Part shown: positions 49,317-58,385 of the stretch, one piece after another
Layout of the letters: each line of letters opens with the position of its first letter
Position numbering within the stretch: the first letter of the stretch is position 1
From: Mesorhizobium carmichaelinearum
GTDB taxonomy: Bacteria; Pseudomonadota; Alphaproteobacteria; Rhizobiales; Rhizobiaceae
DNA length: 64,000 bases
Direction of reading: 5' to 3'
Assembly (NCBI RefSeq): GCF_900199455.1
Contig: NZ_FZQR01000021.1
Coordinates: 24,935-88,934, forward strand
Notes under the pieces: generated by a model
Database searches by the model: none
Seen by the model: the letters and a program-made list of their open reading frames with translations, nothing else
Told to the model about the DNA's origin: nothing
Program-made: the position numbers and the translations under genes

Positions 49317-49920
49317 AAAAATTATGTGATATCAATATGTTATGGGATTGGAATGTATGCACCATTCACAGGGTGGCGCGAATTGCGACCATATTGCTAC
49401 CAATTCGGGGATGGGTGTGGCGTCCATCCTCGCGCAAACGGCGATGACCTCCGTCTTAGGAGGAGCCAAAAGTCGGCTTTGGCGGTCGAATATCGGCATA
49501 CGCATCGGGGGGCCGGCGCGAAACCTACCGGACGCCGTAACAAGGGCGTCTCTGCTTACATCACAATTCGGCTGTCAAAGTAAGCAGTGCGTAAGCTGGG
49601 AAAAGCGCGCTACTGGATTGCGGCGGAGTACTTTCTTCAACGGCTTGCAACCCAAAACATCACGTTTGGCGGTCTGAGGACCGCCGCGGCTCTAGTTGCC
49701 GCCCCAACTGTGGGAAGCGAGTCAGGCCCCTAGCAAGGCTTCGAGCTTTCGAATGCGTCTCGATCGATTGAAGTCGCGGCAAGAACAGGAGTGTCGCACC
49801 CGCTATCGTGATCTCCTCGCGAACGCCTGCAGTCTTGAGTGTCAGATTGCGGTTCCGCCTGACATAGCTATGTTTGCAAACACAAGTGGCTGCGACGAGC
49901 CATTTTAGTGGAGCACTACA

Positions 49921-50621
49921 ATGGGTTTCAGCAAGGATGATGTCCTCAAGGTTATCCCCATTGTTCTATCGTCGCTCGCGCTGCTTGTATCCGGCGGCAG
50001 TTTTTGGTGTCCTACTCGGTCTATGGATATTCGAAGGCGGCGGCAACGAGCCGGATAACGGCGGAATGGATAAAGACAGCAGCCACGCTGCCTACAGCTG
50101 CCGCATGCTTCGATTTTGCCAAACAGCTAGACGATACAGCACTGGCGAAACTCTTTGAATTGCATGCAGTAGCATTCAGTTTCAACGTGCCGAACGCTGA
50201 GGATGAGCTAAGCGTCTGTCTAGGTGAAGACAAAATCGCTTCTGATATCGCCAGAGATCAAGCCCTGAAGATCCGCATCATCATTATGACGAAGTTGGTG
50301 AGCTTCGAGGCCTCTAATTCGGTATCGTTTAAAGAGGGATATCCGGAAATACTTTGTAACGCGGTCGCCAGCGGCTTCAACGCAGGCCAAAAGCAACTCC
50401 TCGAACGTATAGTTTGGAGAACCGCCAAGCCAGTCTTATTTCAAGATGTGGCCACCGACTTCAAAGATACGGCTAGTCGTGAATGGTACCTTATGCAACC
50501 CGTGACAGGTCAAAGGCATACAATTCGACTACGGGATAATTTCCATTCATGGCTAATCTCCTCGCCGATTGCTTGCCGTCTCGATTGGGAGGCAGGATCT
50601 AAACCACTACGTCAATGCTAA
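49921..50621 (+). pseudogene. Membrane-anchored protein gene broken by a frameshift
   Basis: ATG at 49921, with GGAG ahead, encodes MGFSKDDVLKVIPIVLSSLA and a hydrophobic stretch, then meets a run of five T's at 50001. From there the same membrane helix continues in another frame (LVSYSVYGYSKAAATSRITA), running to a stop at 50621. One more T would join the two into a protein of about 230 residues: a short N-terminal helix and a soluble domain of unknown family. Slippage in the T-run is the likely cause; a sequencing error or programmed shift is possible. Confidence 0.65.
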
Positions 50622-50856
50622 AATCATGGCTTTTTTACGCAACGTCACCCGGCTCTCGCCCGGCGGCCTCGGTCCATCTCACGATCGGCAACAGCACCCG
50701 ATTGGCCTTTGAGGTCGTCAAGTAGAACACGTCGATCGGACCAGCCAACATGTTACCGCGTTCTCAAGAGCCGCTTGCCTCCCGGTGCGCGTGCTCTCAA
50801 CCCGCCGCTGTCTGCCATGCTTCCAAGACCTTGCCGCGCGATGTATTCGAATACGG

Positions 50857-51996
50857 ATGACCGGCCACAACCACTATTCCAACTGCACCTGCGGGTGGTG
50901 CGTCAACTATGGCGGTGCTCGCATTGACCAGTCGCAGGTCGCTGCCGACCTGCGCCGTCGCGATGCGCGCCTGCTTCTTGAAAGAAACGCCGTCCGGACA
51001 GTCAGCGCCTGTTACGTTAACCCGAACGCGCGCTGCCCGGTGTGCGGTGACGCTGTTTTCTTCTATGCCAACCGGCACGGCAGCCGGGTCTATTTCGACG
51101 AGCTGGGGCATCCGTGGACTAAGCATCCCTGTACCGACAACCCGGCGCGCAGGATTGCCGCTGGTCCCGCCGTCGTCGCCCCGCCGGTCAGAAGACCGCG
51201 GGGACTCGCCCTGGAGCTTGTCGCCGCAGCCGGCACCGCGGGGTTGTTCGATGCCCCTGGAAGCGGACATGCGGGATGGCGGCTGATGGTGGTGGTTTCG
51301 ACGGAGTGCCGGGACAGACGCTATGTCGTCATCGCGGAAGGTGTTGACCGTGATCATGTGCAGGGGGCGTTCAGCTATCTGGCGTCGGACGCGTTGATCG
51401 CCGCCGGCGACTTCGTCAGCGTGAAAGGCGACCTTGTTTCCTTCCTTCACCCTGAAGCCTTGACGCATGTCACTTTCAAAGACGGCGCGGCCATAGACCC
51501 GCCTGTGCATGATCCCACCGCCGACCATCGACTCGCACCGGCATTGGCGCGTCCCGTGCCGAGGACCATCATCAACAACTCGCGGCTCATCAAGAATCCG
51601 GCGAGGAGGAAGGACGAGCGCCCCGACATGACCGAGGCGGAGACGGTCCACTTCCACGGTCCGAAGATCAATGTCGCCCAGCTTTGCGATCGGCTGGGGC
51701 CGGTGGTGAAAACCTACGCCCGGTCGGGAACGCGAAAGCCGCGGGACGTGGCGGTCCGGCTGAATAAGGACGGGTACAGAACCGCCGCCGGTGCCCCGTG
51801 GACGCCGCGCCTTGTCCATTTTCTTCTCACCCTGGTCTTTTCCGACACGTCTGCGCGTGCTGGCAAAGAACCGCCGCCGGCGCCACCATCACCGCGCTTG
51901 CAACCGCGCGTCGACCGTAACCGGGAGCCGCTTACCGAAAACGATATTGCCAGCCGTCTATCAGCCCTGGGGCGTGTGACCATAAGAGGAAAGTAG
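50857..51996 (+). CDS. Zinc-ribbon protein with recombinase-like C-terminal segment
   Basis: A 379-residue protein. N-terminal CTCGWCVNYGG and ARCPVCGDAVFFYANRHGSR make a two-part Cys/His zinc site with a third Cys in TKHPCTDN. The middle (VVIAEGVDRDHVQGAFSY) is unassigned. The C-terminal RKPRDVAVRLNKDGYRTAAG followed by PWTPRLVHFLL resembles the recombinase domain of large serine recombinases, but no resolvase catalytic domain is present. Start ATG 50857 is chosen as beginning of the Cys motif. Function unknown; possibly DNA-binding. Confidence 0.62.
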   Translation: MTGHNHYSNCTCGWCVNYGGARIDQSQVAADLRRRDARLLLERNAVRTVSACYVNPNARCPVCGDAVFFYANRHGSRVYFDELGHPWTKHPCTDNPARRIAAGPAVVAPPVRRPRGLALELVAAAGTAGLFDAPGSGHAGWRLMVVVSTECRDRRYVVIAEGVDRDHVQGAFSYLASDALIAAGDFVSVKGDLVSFLHPEALTHVTFKDGAAIDPPVHDPTADHRLAPALARPVPRTIINNSRLIKNPARRKDERPDMTEAETVHFHGPKINVAQLCDRLGPVVKTYARSGTRKPRDVAVRLNKDGYRTAAGAPWTPRLVHFLLTLVFSDTSARAGKEPPPAPPSPRLQPRVDRNREPLTENDIASRLSALGRVTIRGK

Positions 51997-52287
51997 GGCG
52001 CCCAGCAGAATGATGACTGCCATCCAGACCTCCCTTAGTTGAGTAGCGTATTAGCAAAACGAAGGCGGGCCGTCTTGACGCGTCCGCTGCGGCGAACCAG
52101 GCTCTGCGTTGGCGCGCCGAGCGCTGGACTTGGTCTCGCCCCTGCGGGTAACGATCCTTCGCGCGAAAAAGCCTCGGGACACACGAACAAAGCAGGTCCC
52201 GTCTGTTCGCTGTCCGCCGTCCCCTCGCCTTTGTGAGGCGACGAATGGCTCCAGACGAAGCAGGCTTTTCAGGGTGAGATTTATACG

Positions 52288-52616
52288 CTACGCAATCGAC
52301 TGGGACAGGTCGTCGTGTTCGAACGCGGACGCCATGCAGTCGATTTCGGCCTTGCCGATGCCGGCATCAGCAGCGACGCCGCGCCAGTTCGCGACGGTTT
52401 CACCGACCTGCCGCGCGATCGCGCGCGCATCCTTGGCCTTGAGGCCGAAATCTCCGGCAACCGAAAGGGCAAGATCGAGAGAGACCGTGGCGTCTTACTC
52501 GTTATGGCAGTCGTGAGAACGCGCTCCTTCACCTCCACCGGGACAGGGTTCACGTCGTAGAGATGGGACAGCCCGTGAGCGGGAGCGGCGCTGCTGATAT
52601 ACCCGAGCCTTTTCAT
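52288..52616 (-). pseudogene. HipA toxin C-terminal remnant, frameshifted
   Basis: Reading the minus strand from 52616 gives MKRLGYISSAAPAHGLSHLY and DVNPVPVEVKERVLTTAITS in one frame. The sequence then continues in another frame as VSLDLALSVAGDFGLKAKDA, TVANWRGVAADAGIGKAEID and AFEHDDLSQSIA to a stop at 52288. This is the C-terminal helical end of HipA-type kinases; the kinase core and hipB are absent. So a HipBA toxin–antitoxin unit once lay here and has been lost. Confidence 0.72.
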
Positions 52617-52709
52617 TACGGCGACTTGAGTTCGTAATGGAGACAACTTTGGATAACATCGTGGTAACGGGTTCGAACCAAGCGCCTTAAAAGAAATGAG
52701 TTCAAGAGA

Positions 52710-53495
52710 ATGATAAACGCATCAGCGAAGCACGAAGACGATAGTCTGCTACGGCGTCAAACCGATCCGGTGTGGCTGCAGGATCACTATCTCGGTACAG
52801 GCCACACCGAAGAGACAAACAGCGCAACCTTCACATTCATCAAGCGCCACGGCCGGATCTACGCCGTGACCTGCGGGCACGTGGTTGACCAACTCAGCAA
52901 TCCGGAGTCCGTGCCCGACGCCCGCCTGCCCACGCTCGCTCTGCAGATTGACCGCGGCGTGCTTAATCTGTCTCAGGTCACGGGGATCGGTCGCATCACC
53001 CAAACAACGCGAGCTGCCGAGAAGAACGAGACGCATCGCGAAAGTGACATCGCGATAGCCCCTCTTTCTGAGAGCTACTGGTCCATACTTACAGAGAAAA
53101 AGAACAAGACAGCCATTGATCTCGACGCGTGGCGCGAGCCGCGCTGGGAGAGCGTGAAAATGTGCGTTGCTGCCGGCTATCCCAACGAACATAAAGAGCA
53201 GTTGGAAGTTGATGGCCGTGACATGGTGGGTGCGGGCTTTATGCGGGCCATCGCGGCAGTTTCGTCGACGTTCGGAAGAGACCAGAAGTTCATAACGCTG
53301 TCGAGCGTCTTGGATGAACCACATGGCCATTTTTTCAGCGGCATGAGCGGAGGTCCGGTCTACGCTGCTGAAGGCGATGAGGATCGACCTATTGAGGATG
53401 AGGAACTGTTTCCGGTAGGAATCATCTTTGAGGGCTATCCCAGCAGCGGTCGCGGCGAGCGCAGGCTGGCGCGGACCCGGCGGCTGCTTTCCTGA
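52710..53495 (+). CDS. Trypsin-like serine protease, C-terminus frameshifted
   Basis: A 261-residue protein with a chymotrypsin-fold protease domain: His in YAVTCGHVVDQL near residue 57, Asp in HRESDIAIAPL near 113, and Ser in HFFSGMSGGPVYAAEG near 213. There is no signal peptide, so it acts in the cytosol, as do several defence-linked proteases. The last ~20 residues are Arg-rich and unnatural; the expected end (FLTDRDIFFRALTLTPERF and on) lies in another frame up to 53572. A one-base shift near 53,440–53,490 is likely. Lies next to the right att. Confidence 0.75.
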   Translation: MINASAKHEDDSLLRRQTDPVWLQDHYLGTGHTEETNSATFTFIKRHGRIYAVTCGHVVDQLSNPESVPDARLPTLALQIDRGVLNLSQVTGIGRITQTTRAAEKNETHRESDIAIAPLSESYWSILTEKKNKTAIDLDAWREPRWESVKMCVAAGYPNEHKEQLEVDGRDMVGAGFMRAIAAVSSTFGRDQKFITLSSVLDEPHGHFFSGMSGGPVYAAEGDEDRPIEDEELFPVGIIFEGYPSSGRGERRLARTRRLLS

Positions 53496-53637
53496 CAGAT
53501 CGTGACATTTTCTTCCGGGCTCTTACGCTGACCCCGGAGAGGTTTGACCACTGGCTGACGCTGGTAAAATAATGGTCGCCATACGGCACGTATGAGCCAG
53601 GCGCCCAATTGCCGAGGGCTATACAAGCGTCCAAACC

Positions 53638-53680
53638 ACGAATCTGGGGGTCAGCAGTTCGAATCTCTTCGGGCGCCATT
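53638..53680 (+). repeat. att-like direct repeat, right copy
   Basis: ACGAATCTGGGGGTCAGCAG followed by TTCGAATCTCTTCGGGCGCC and ATT matches the 3' part of the tRNA-Arg gene at 42,917 with one substitution and a 2-base gap. No complete tRNA is formed here, as expected for the distal end of an element integrated into a tRNA gene. Confidence 0.88.
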
Positions 53681-53777
53681 CCAAATAAAGCGCCGTTCTC
53701 GATACCCTCGGCAAGGCGGTCCATACGGCCTTGTCCTTCGATCGTGTTGGATAGGACTCGCTGATCACCGCCGCCGG

Positions 53778-54761
53778 TTATCGATCCAGGAGATAGACCA
53801 CTCCGCAGTCGTCGGACGGTCGACGTGCAAATTCACGCCGATAAGCTCTTGAAAAGTCCGCGCCGGAACCAAAGCCGCAACTCGACGCGACTTCGGAAAC
53901 GGGCATGTCGGTCTGACGAAGCAGGTCCTGGGCCCGCTGTAAGCGCAGCCTGCGATGATAAGCCTTGGGCGACGTGCCCAGGTGAACTCTGAAGAGACGT
54001 TGGACTTCACGCTCCGAGATCTCTTCTACCACGGCCATTTCCCCTACATCGATCGCCTCGGCTAGTCTCTTTTCAAGAAAACTGAGAAGCCGGCGCAGCC
54101 GCGGATTTCGCGTGCTGAGCCTGTCGGCCACTGGGAGCCTCTGGGGCGCTTCAGACCGTCTGATCCGATTGTAGACAAACTCATCAGCAACCCCTGAAGC
54201 AACTTTCTGCCCTGCCTGTTCGGAGATCATGCAAAGCATCATGTCCATAGCGGCGGAAGCGCCGGACGCCGAGAAACGTCGGCGATCAATCTCGAAGATG
54301 CCATTGGTCAGTTCGACTTGGGGGAATTCTTCAACGAAGCTCGTTGCATTCTCCCAGTGGATGGTTGCCCGATGTCCGTCGAGGAGGCCGGCGCGGGCAA
54401 GAATATAGGCTCCGGTCTCCACCCCTCCGATCATAGCACCCCGACGTGCTTGTCGCCTCAGCCACGCTAGCACGGGTTGAGTTGTGTAGAGGTGGGGATT
54501 GAAGCTGCTGCAAACGATTACGATCGCACTCAAGTCGACATCTTTGATCGGGGCGTTGACTTCGAGCATAAGACCGTTGCTCGCGCGCACGGGGTTTCCG
54601 TCGTGAGAAACAACAGTCCATTCGTAGATGCGCCTTCCCGCAACCCAGTTGGCCTCCCGGAGAGGCTCAACGGTCGAGGAGAAGGCAATCATTGCGAATT
54701 GCTCTAAGAGCAGGATAGCTATTTTGTAGGGCTCGTCACCGGACGGAAAAGCTGATTTCAT
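53778..54761 (-). CDS. GlxA-type AraC family transcriptional regulator
   Basis: A 327-residue regulator with an N-terminal DJ-1/PfpI-like domain (IAILLLEQFAMIAFSSTVEP, GGVETGAYILARAGLLDG) and a C-terminal AraC DNA-binding domain (VGEMAVVEEISEREVQRLFR, then TDMPVSEVASSCGFGSGADF). The Cys of active DJ-1 enzymes is not at the nucleophile position (GVETGA), so it is a ligand sensor. It is divergent from the binding-protein/amidase genes with 299 bases between and probably activates them. Confidence 0.9.
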   Translation of the reverse strand: MKSAFPSGDEPYKIAILLLEQFAMIAFSSTVEPLREANWVAGRRIYEWTVVSHDGNPVRASNGLMLEVNAPIKDVDLSAIVIVCSSFNPHLYTTQPVLAWLRRQARRGAMIGGVETGAYILARAGLLDGHRATIHWENATSFVEEFPQVELTNGIFEIDRRRFSASGASAAMDMMLCMISEQAGQKVASGVADEFVYNRIRRSEAPQRLPVADRLSTRNPRLRRLLSFLEKRLAEAIDVGEMAVVEEISEREVQRLFRVHLGTSPKAYHRRLRLQRAQDLLRQTDMPVSEVASSCGFGSGADFSRAYRREFARRPSDDCGVVYLLDR

Positions 54762-55060
54762 GGTGCGCGCTCATATTTAATCATTTTTGGGTTCATATCC
54801 CACAATCGACATAGATCGGAATGCCTCAGGTGAGGCTCCATCTAATGGACGGCGCGATCGGCCATTGTCCAATATCTCTGCGGACACTGCGGCTGTTGAA
54901 ACTCGGGCGCAGTTCCGGATCAGTCTTCAAATGTAAACTGAACGGCCGAAAACGTCAAACGTGCCCCCGACGTTTTCTCGATAGTTACTCCGTCCGAACA
55001 CCGCGGCGTGCGGATAGCTGCCGATGATGACGAGTCCAATAACCACTAAAGGGGAAATCC

Positions 55061-56623
55061 ATGGTCAACAAAAACGAGAGCAGGCGCAGAGGACCGACCT
55101 TCGATCGCCGTACCTTTCTGAAATCGGTTGGCGCCGCAGGCGCGCTGGCAGCGACCAATCGATTCAGCTTTGCAGCAGACGGGCCGGTAAAGGGCGGTCA
55201 CCTGGTGGTAGGGCTGGCCGGAGGCGCAAGCACCGATAGCCTTGATCCCACGCTTTCCGCTGCACAAGCCGCTGGAAACATGGTCAAGCAACTCCAGGAG
55301 AACTTAATTTGTCCGGCCTCCGACGGCAAAGGCCTGGAGGCGATGCTGGCTGAAAGCTGGGACTACTCGAAGGATCTGTTGAAGTGGAATTTCAAAATCA
55401 GAAAAGGCGTAACGTTCCACAACGGTAAGTTGATGACTGCGAAGGATGTGGTCTACAGCTTGAATCGTCACCGTGGGCCCGACACTAAATCCGGCGGTGC
55501 TGCCGGAATGAGAATCGTTTCCGATGTTAAGGCAGAAAATGACCACGAGGTAACGATTACACTCAAAGAACCGAACGTCGACTTCCCTTACGTGCTGACC
55601 GACTATCATGTCGTCGTTCAGCCGGAAGGTTTCCCGGTCGATGCTGGGATCGGCACGGGGGTATATGCTCTGAAAGAAGTGAATCTAGGAACACGCTACA
55701 TTACGACAAAGTACAAGGATTACTGGCGCGAAGACGTCGGTTTCGTGGACTCCATCGAATCGCTCGTCATCAACGACGCCACTGCACGCATATCGGCACT
55801 CCTCAATGGTCGAGTTCACCTTATCGATACCATTCCTCCAAAAATTGTGCCGTTGATCAAAGGTTCGAAGGTGGCGACGATCGTGCCAACACAGGGTCGC
55901 GCCCACTATAGCCTTGCCATGCGCTGCGATGCCGCCCCCTTCGACAATGCTGACTTGAGAATGGCGCTGAAGCTCGCCATTGATCGGGAAGATCTCGTCC
56001 GTCGTATCCTGTATGGCTATGGAGCGGTTGGCAACGACACGCCGATCAACGATGCTTACCCGCTTGCGACAGTTCTTCCGCAAAGAAAATACGACCCGGA
56101 AGAAGCTGGCCGCCTTTATAAAAAGTCGGGTCATTCAGGCCCGATCGACCTGCATATTTCGGATGTCGCGTTCCCCGGGGCTGTTGATGCCGCGACGCTC
56201 TACAAAGAGCATGCAGCGAAGGCCGGCATTGACATCAACGTGATTCGTGTACCTGGCGACGGCTACTGGACCGACATATGGCTGAAAAAGCCGTTCTGCG
56301 GCACATTCTGGGATGGCCGCCCCACCCAGGATCTGGCACTTGCTCTCGCGTACAAATCGGACGCTCCCTGGAATGATACGGCTTGGATGCGGCCCGAATT
56401 CGACAAGTTGTTGGCGGAAGCGAGAAGCACCGACAATGAGGCTATTCGTACTGCCAAATACAGGCTGGCAAGTGAGATGATACGCGACGATGGTGGCGCC
56501 ATTATCCCAATGTTCAATCAATATCTCGATGGCGTCAGCAACAAGGTCAAAGGGTACGTTCCGGACGTCAACAACGAACTGATGAACGGCCGATTTTTTG
56601 AGAAGGTTTGGCTGCAGTATTAA
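55061..56623 (+). CDS. ABC transporter substrate-binding protein (SBP_bac_5, peptide type)
   Basis: A 520-residue periplasmic binding protein of the DppA/OppA family. The N-terminus has a twin-arginine signal (DRRTFLKSVGAAGALAATNR). Typical parts are LAESWDYSKDLLKWNFKIRK, VTFHNGKLMTAKDVVYSLNR, LRMALKLAIDREDLVRRILY and YGAVGNDTPI. Ligands of the family are peptides, but also opines, nickel or other amides. It lies upstream of an amidase and opposite a permease/ATPase operon lacking its own binding protein, so it probably serves that transporter. Confidence 0.92.
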   Translation: MVNKNESRRRGPTFDRRTFLKSVGAAGALAATNRFSFAADGPVKGGHLVVGLAGGASTDSLDPTLSAAQAAGNMVKQLQENLICPASDGKGLEAMLAESWDYSKDLLKWNFKIRKGVTFHNGKLMTAKDVVYSLNRHRGPDTKSGGAAGMRIVSDVKAENDHEVTITLKEPNVDFPYVLTDYHVVVQPEGFPVDAGIGTGVYALKEVNLGTRYITTKYKDYWREDVGFVDSIESLVINDATARISALLNGRVHLIDTIPPKIVPLIKGSKVATIVPTQGRAHYSLAMRCDAAPFDNADLRMALKLAIDREDLVRRILYGYGAVGNDTPINDAYPLATVLPQRKYDPEEAGRLYKKSGHSGPIDLHISDVAFPGAVDAATLYKEHAAKAGIDINVIRVPGDGYWTDIWLKKPFCGTFWDGRPTQDLALALAYKSDAPWNDTAWMRPEFDKLLAEARSTDNEAIRTAKYRLASEMIRDDGGAIIPMFNQYLDGVSNKVKGYVPDVNNELMNGRFFEKVWLQY

Positions 56624-56691
56624 AAAACCTGCGGGCCATGTGGGGTTGATCCACGGCACTTCAGGCGGCTGCCCTCCCAAGCAGACCAGAC

Positions 56692-56718
56692 GCCCCCGGG
56701 AGCCGTCCTCCCGGGGGC
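56692..56718. terminator. Strong GC hairpin between binding protein and amidase
   Basis: GCCCCCGGGAG and its exact complement with a 5-base loop lie about 70 bases past the binding-protein stop. No T-tract follows, so it may stabilise the upstream mRNA or reduce read-through into the amidase gene. Confidence 0.6.
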
Positions 56719-56914
56719 AAGATCGAAACGCCATGATCGACTGGTTGGCGGACATATCGCCTTTCGGGTGTATCACCGGCCCTTGGGCCGCGCCGCATCG
56801 CTGCAGTTGATCGCCTTAACCGCTGCACCGGGCTGATCCTACCAAGGCAGCCGGAACCGCCGCGCCGCGGTCCCACGCCAGTGAGACCAAACTGACCAGG
56901 TGAGGAGCAAGAAT

Positions 56915-58324
56915 TTGTCCAGTGAAATCTGGTGCATGAGCGCCGACGAACAATCGAAGCAGATAGCGCAGGGACAGTTATCATCTCGTGAAATCGTTGA
57001 TGCGGTCTTGACACGAATTTGGGAGGTCAACCCGGAGATAAATGCTCTTGTGGAAATTCTAGCCGAGGAAGCATTAGCGGCTGCCGATAAGGCCGACGCC
57101 GAATTACGGCAAGGAAAAGCACTTGGCCGCCTACACGGCGTACCGATAACGATTAAGGTCAATACTGACCAAAAAGGCTGTGCATCTACCAACGGCGTGG
57201 TGGCATTCCGTGACGCGATATCGAACGAAGATAGCACCGTGGTTTCGAACTTCCGGAAGTCGGGCGCCATTATCGTCGGACGGACCAATACTCCAGCCTT
57301 CTCTCATCGTTGGTTCACGGACAACGAACTGCATGGGCTGACCATAAATCCGCGAAATAGGGCGTTGACCCCAGGCGGCTCGAGCGGCGGTGCCGCCGCT
57401 GCGGTGGCTGCCGGCATGGGGGCTATAGCCCAAGGTAACGACTTTGGCGGCTCTATCAGATATCCCGCATATGCCTGTGGCGTAATGGGCTTGCGCCCAA
57501 CGACGGGGCGTATTCCGCGCTTTAATCCTAGTCGGAAGACTGAGGCACCGATCACGGCGCAGTTGATGGCGGTTGAAGGGCCTCTAGCCAGGTCAGTGGC
57601 CGATCTCAAGCTCGCCCTCTCTGCGATGGAGCAGCGCGACCCGCGTGATCCCAACTGGGTCAAAGCCGCAGTTCACGTGACGGAAGGATCTCGATCTCGA
57701 TGTGTCGCCATATCACCAAATCCGTTCGAGATGACTGATCCCATCATATCCAGCGCTATACGCCGAGCCGGCCATTGGCTCGAGTGCGCAGGGTATGAGG
57801 TAGAAGAGGTTGATGCTCCCGGTCTCTACGAGGCAAGTGAATTATGGCATTCCCTAGTCATCAACGAAGAGCGTCGGTCTCTGCTCCCCTCTATCGAGCA
57901 GTTTGGAGACCACGCGAGCAAGGTCTCCATCTCCGATCACATGCGGTATGCTCCGCGCTTGAACGGAGACGAGATTCTTCAATGCTTCGAGCGACGGCTC
58001 GCTGTGATGCGAAACCTGCAGCAATTCATGGAGCAATTTCCGACGATCATCTTGCCTGTCTCCGATAAAATGCCATTCGCCAACGGCGCTGATCTCCTCG
58101 GCTTTGAAGCTTTCAAGGAAATAGCCGATGCGCAGCGGCCGCTTCTAGCTATACCTCCTCTGGGGCTTCCGAGTTTGACAGTGCCGTTGGGAGACTACGA
58201 AGGAACTCCGCTAGGAGTTCAAATTATATCAATGAAGTTCCATGAAGAAAATTGCTTTAAAATAGCGGAAGTTCTTGAGGCCCAAGCGCCTGTGGCTGTG
58301 TCGGAGCTACGTTGGCAGCCGTAA
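56915..58324 (+). CDS. Amidase (amidase-signature family)
   Basis: A 469-residue amidase-signature hydrolase. The catalytic Lys is in VPITIKVNTD near residue 80, the serine motif in TPGGSSGGAAAAVAAGMG near residue 155 and the second Ser region in GNDFGGSIRYPAYACG. A TTG at 56915 is the start because GAGGAG lies seven bases upstream; the GTG at 56900 would put that site inside the gene. Being with a peptide-type binding protein and a GlxA regulator, it likely cleaves an imported amide; the substrate is unknown. Confidence 0.9.
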   Translation: MSSEIWCMSADEQSKQIAQGQLSSREIVDAVLTRIWEVNPEINALVEILAEEALAAADKADAELRQGKALGRLHGVPITIKVNTDQKGCASTNGVVAFRDAISNEDSTVVSNFRKSGAIIVGRTNTPAFSHRWFTDNELHGLTINPRNRALTPGGSSGGAAAAVAAGMGAIAQGNDFGGSIRYPAYACGVMGLRPTTGRIPRFNPSRKTEAPITAQLMAVEGPLARSVADLKLALSAMEQRDPRDPNWVKAAVHVTEGSRSRCVAISPNPFEMTDPIISSAIRRAGHWLECAGYEVEEVDAPGLYEASELWHSLVINEERRSLLPSIEQFGDHASKVSISDHMRYAPRLNGDEILQCFERRLAVMRNLQQFMEQFPTIILPVSDKMPFANGADLLGFEAFKEIADAQRPLLAIPPLGLPSLTVPLGDYEGTPLGVQIISMKFHEENCFKIAEVLEAQAPVAVSELRWQP

Positions 58325-58385
58325 GCCTTCGATCCGACGTTTAGCATTCGCGATCCGCAGCAGCCAGAGTTCGGCCGGCCTAACT

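Larger units (their letters stand above)
48768..49920. other. Decayed non-coding segment of the island
   Basis: Apart from two tRNA remnants (below) I see no gene I can support here. A 30-codon frame at 48,968 with GGGAG ahead (opening MTEITHSPGKAVNPFAG) ends in TGATG overlapping another short frame; both look like scraps of lost genes. The segment suggests repeated insertion and loss in the middle of the island. Confidence 0.5.
42917..53680. mobile_element. Genomic island integrated at tRNA-Arg(ACG)
   Basis: About 10.8 kb between the two att-like repeats. The DNA is visibly more AT-rich than the chromosome to its left, codon use differs and none of its genes is housekeeping. Cargo: a three-gene kinase/polyamine-synthase-like operon, a metallopeptidase/PIN operon with an AbrB-like regulator, tRNA remnants, a membrane protein pseudogene, a recombinase-like protein, a hipA remnant and a protease. 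No integrase, relaxase or replication gene is recognised, so it appears decayed or dependent on a helper. Confidence 0.82.

Noticed and set aside
49342..49908. Short plus-strand frames of 70–111 codons after the tRNA remnants
   Set aside because: No ribosome sites, no motif and irregular codon use; considered non-coding.
52640..52700. GGTTCGAACC as T-arm of another tRNA remnant
   Set aside because: Only the T-loop-like 10 bases match; no anticodon arm or acceptor could be found.
42883..53680. CRISPR array in the island
   Set aside because: No regularly spaced repeats with unique spacers were seen; the only repeats are the att pair and a 10-base doublet.
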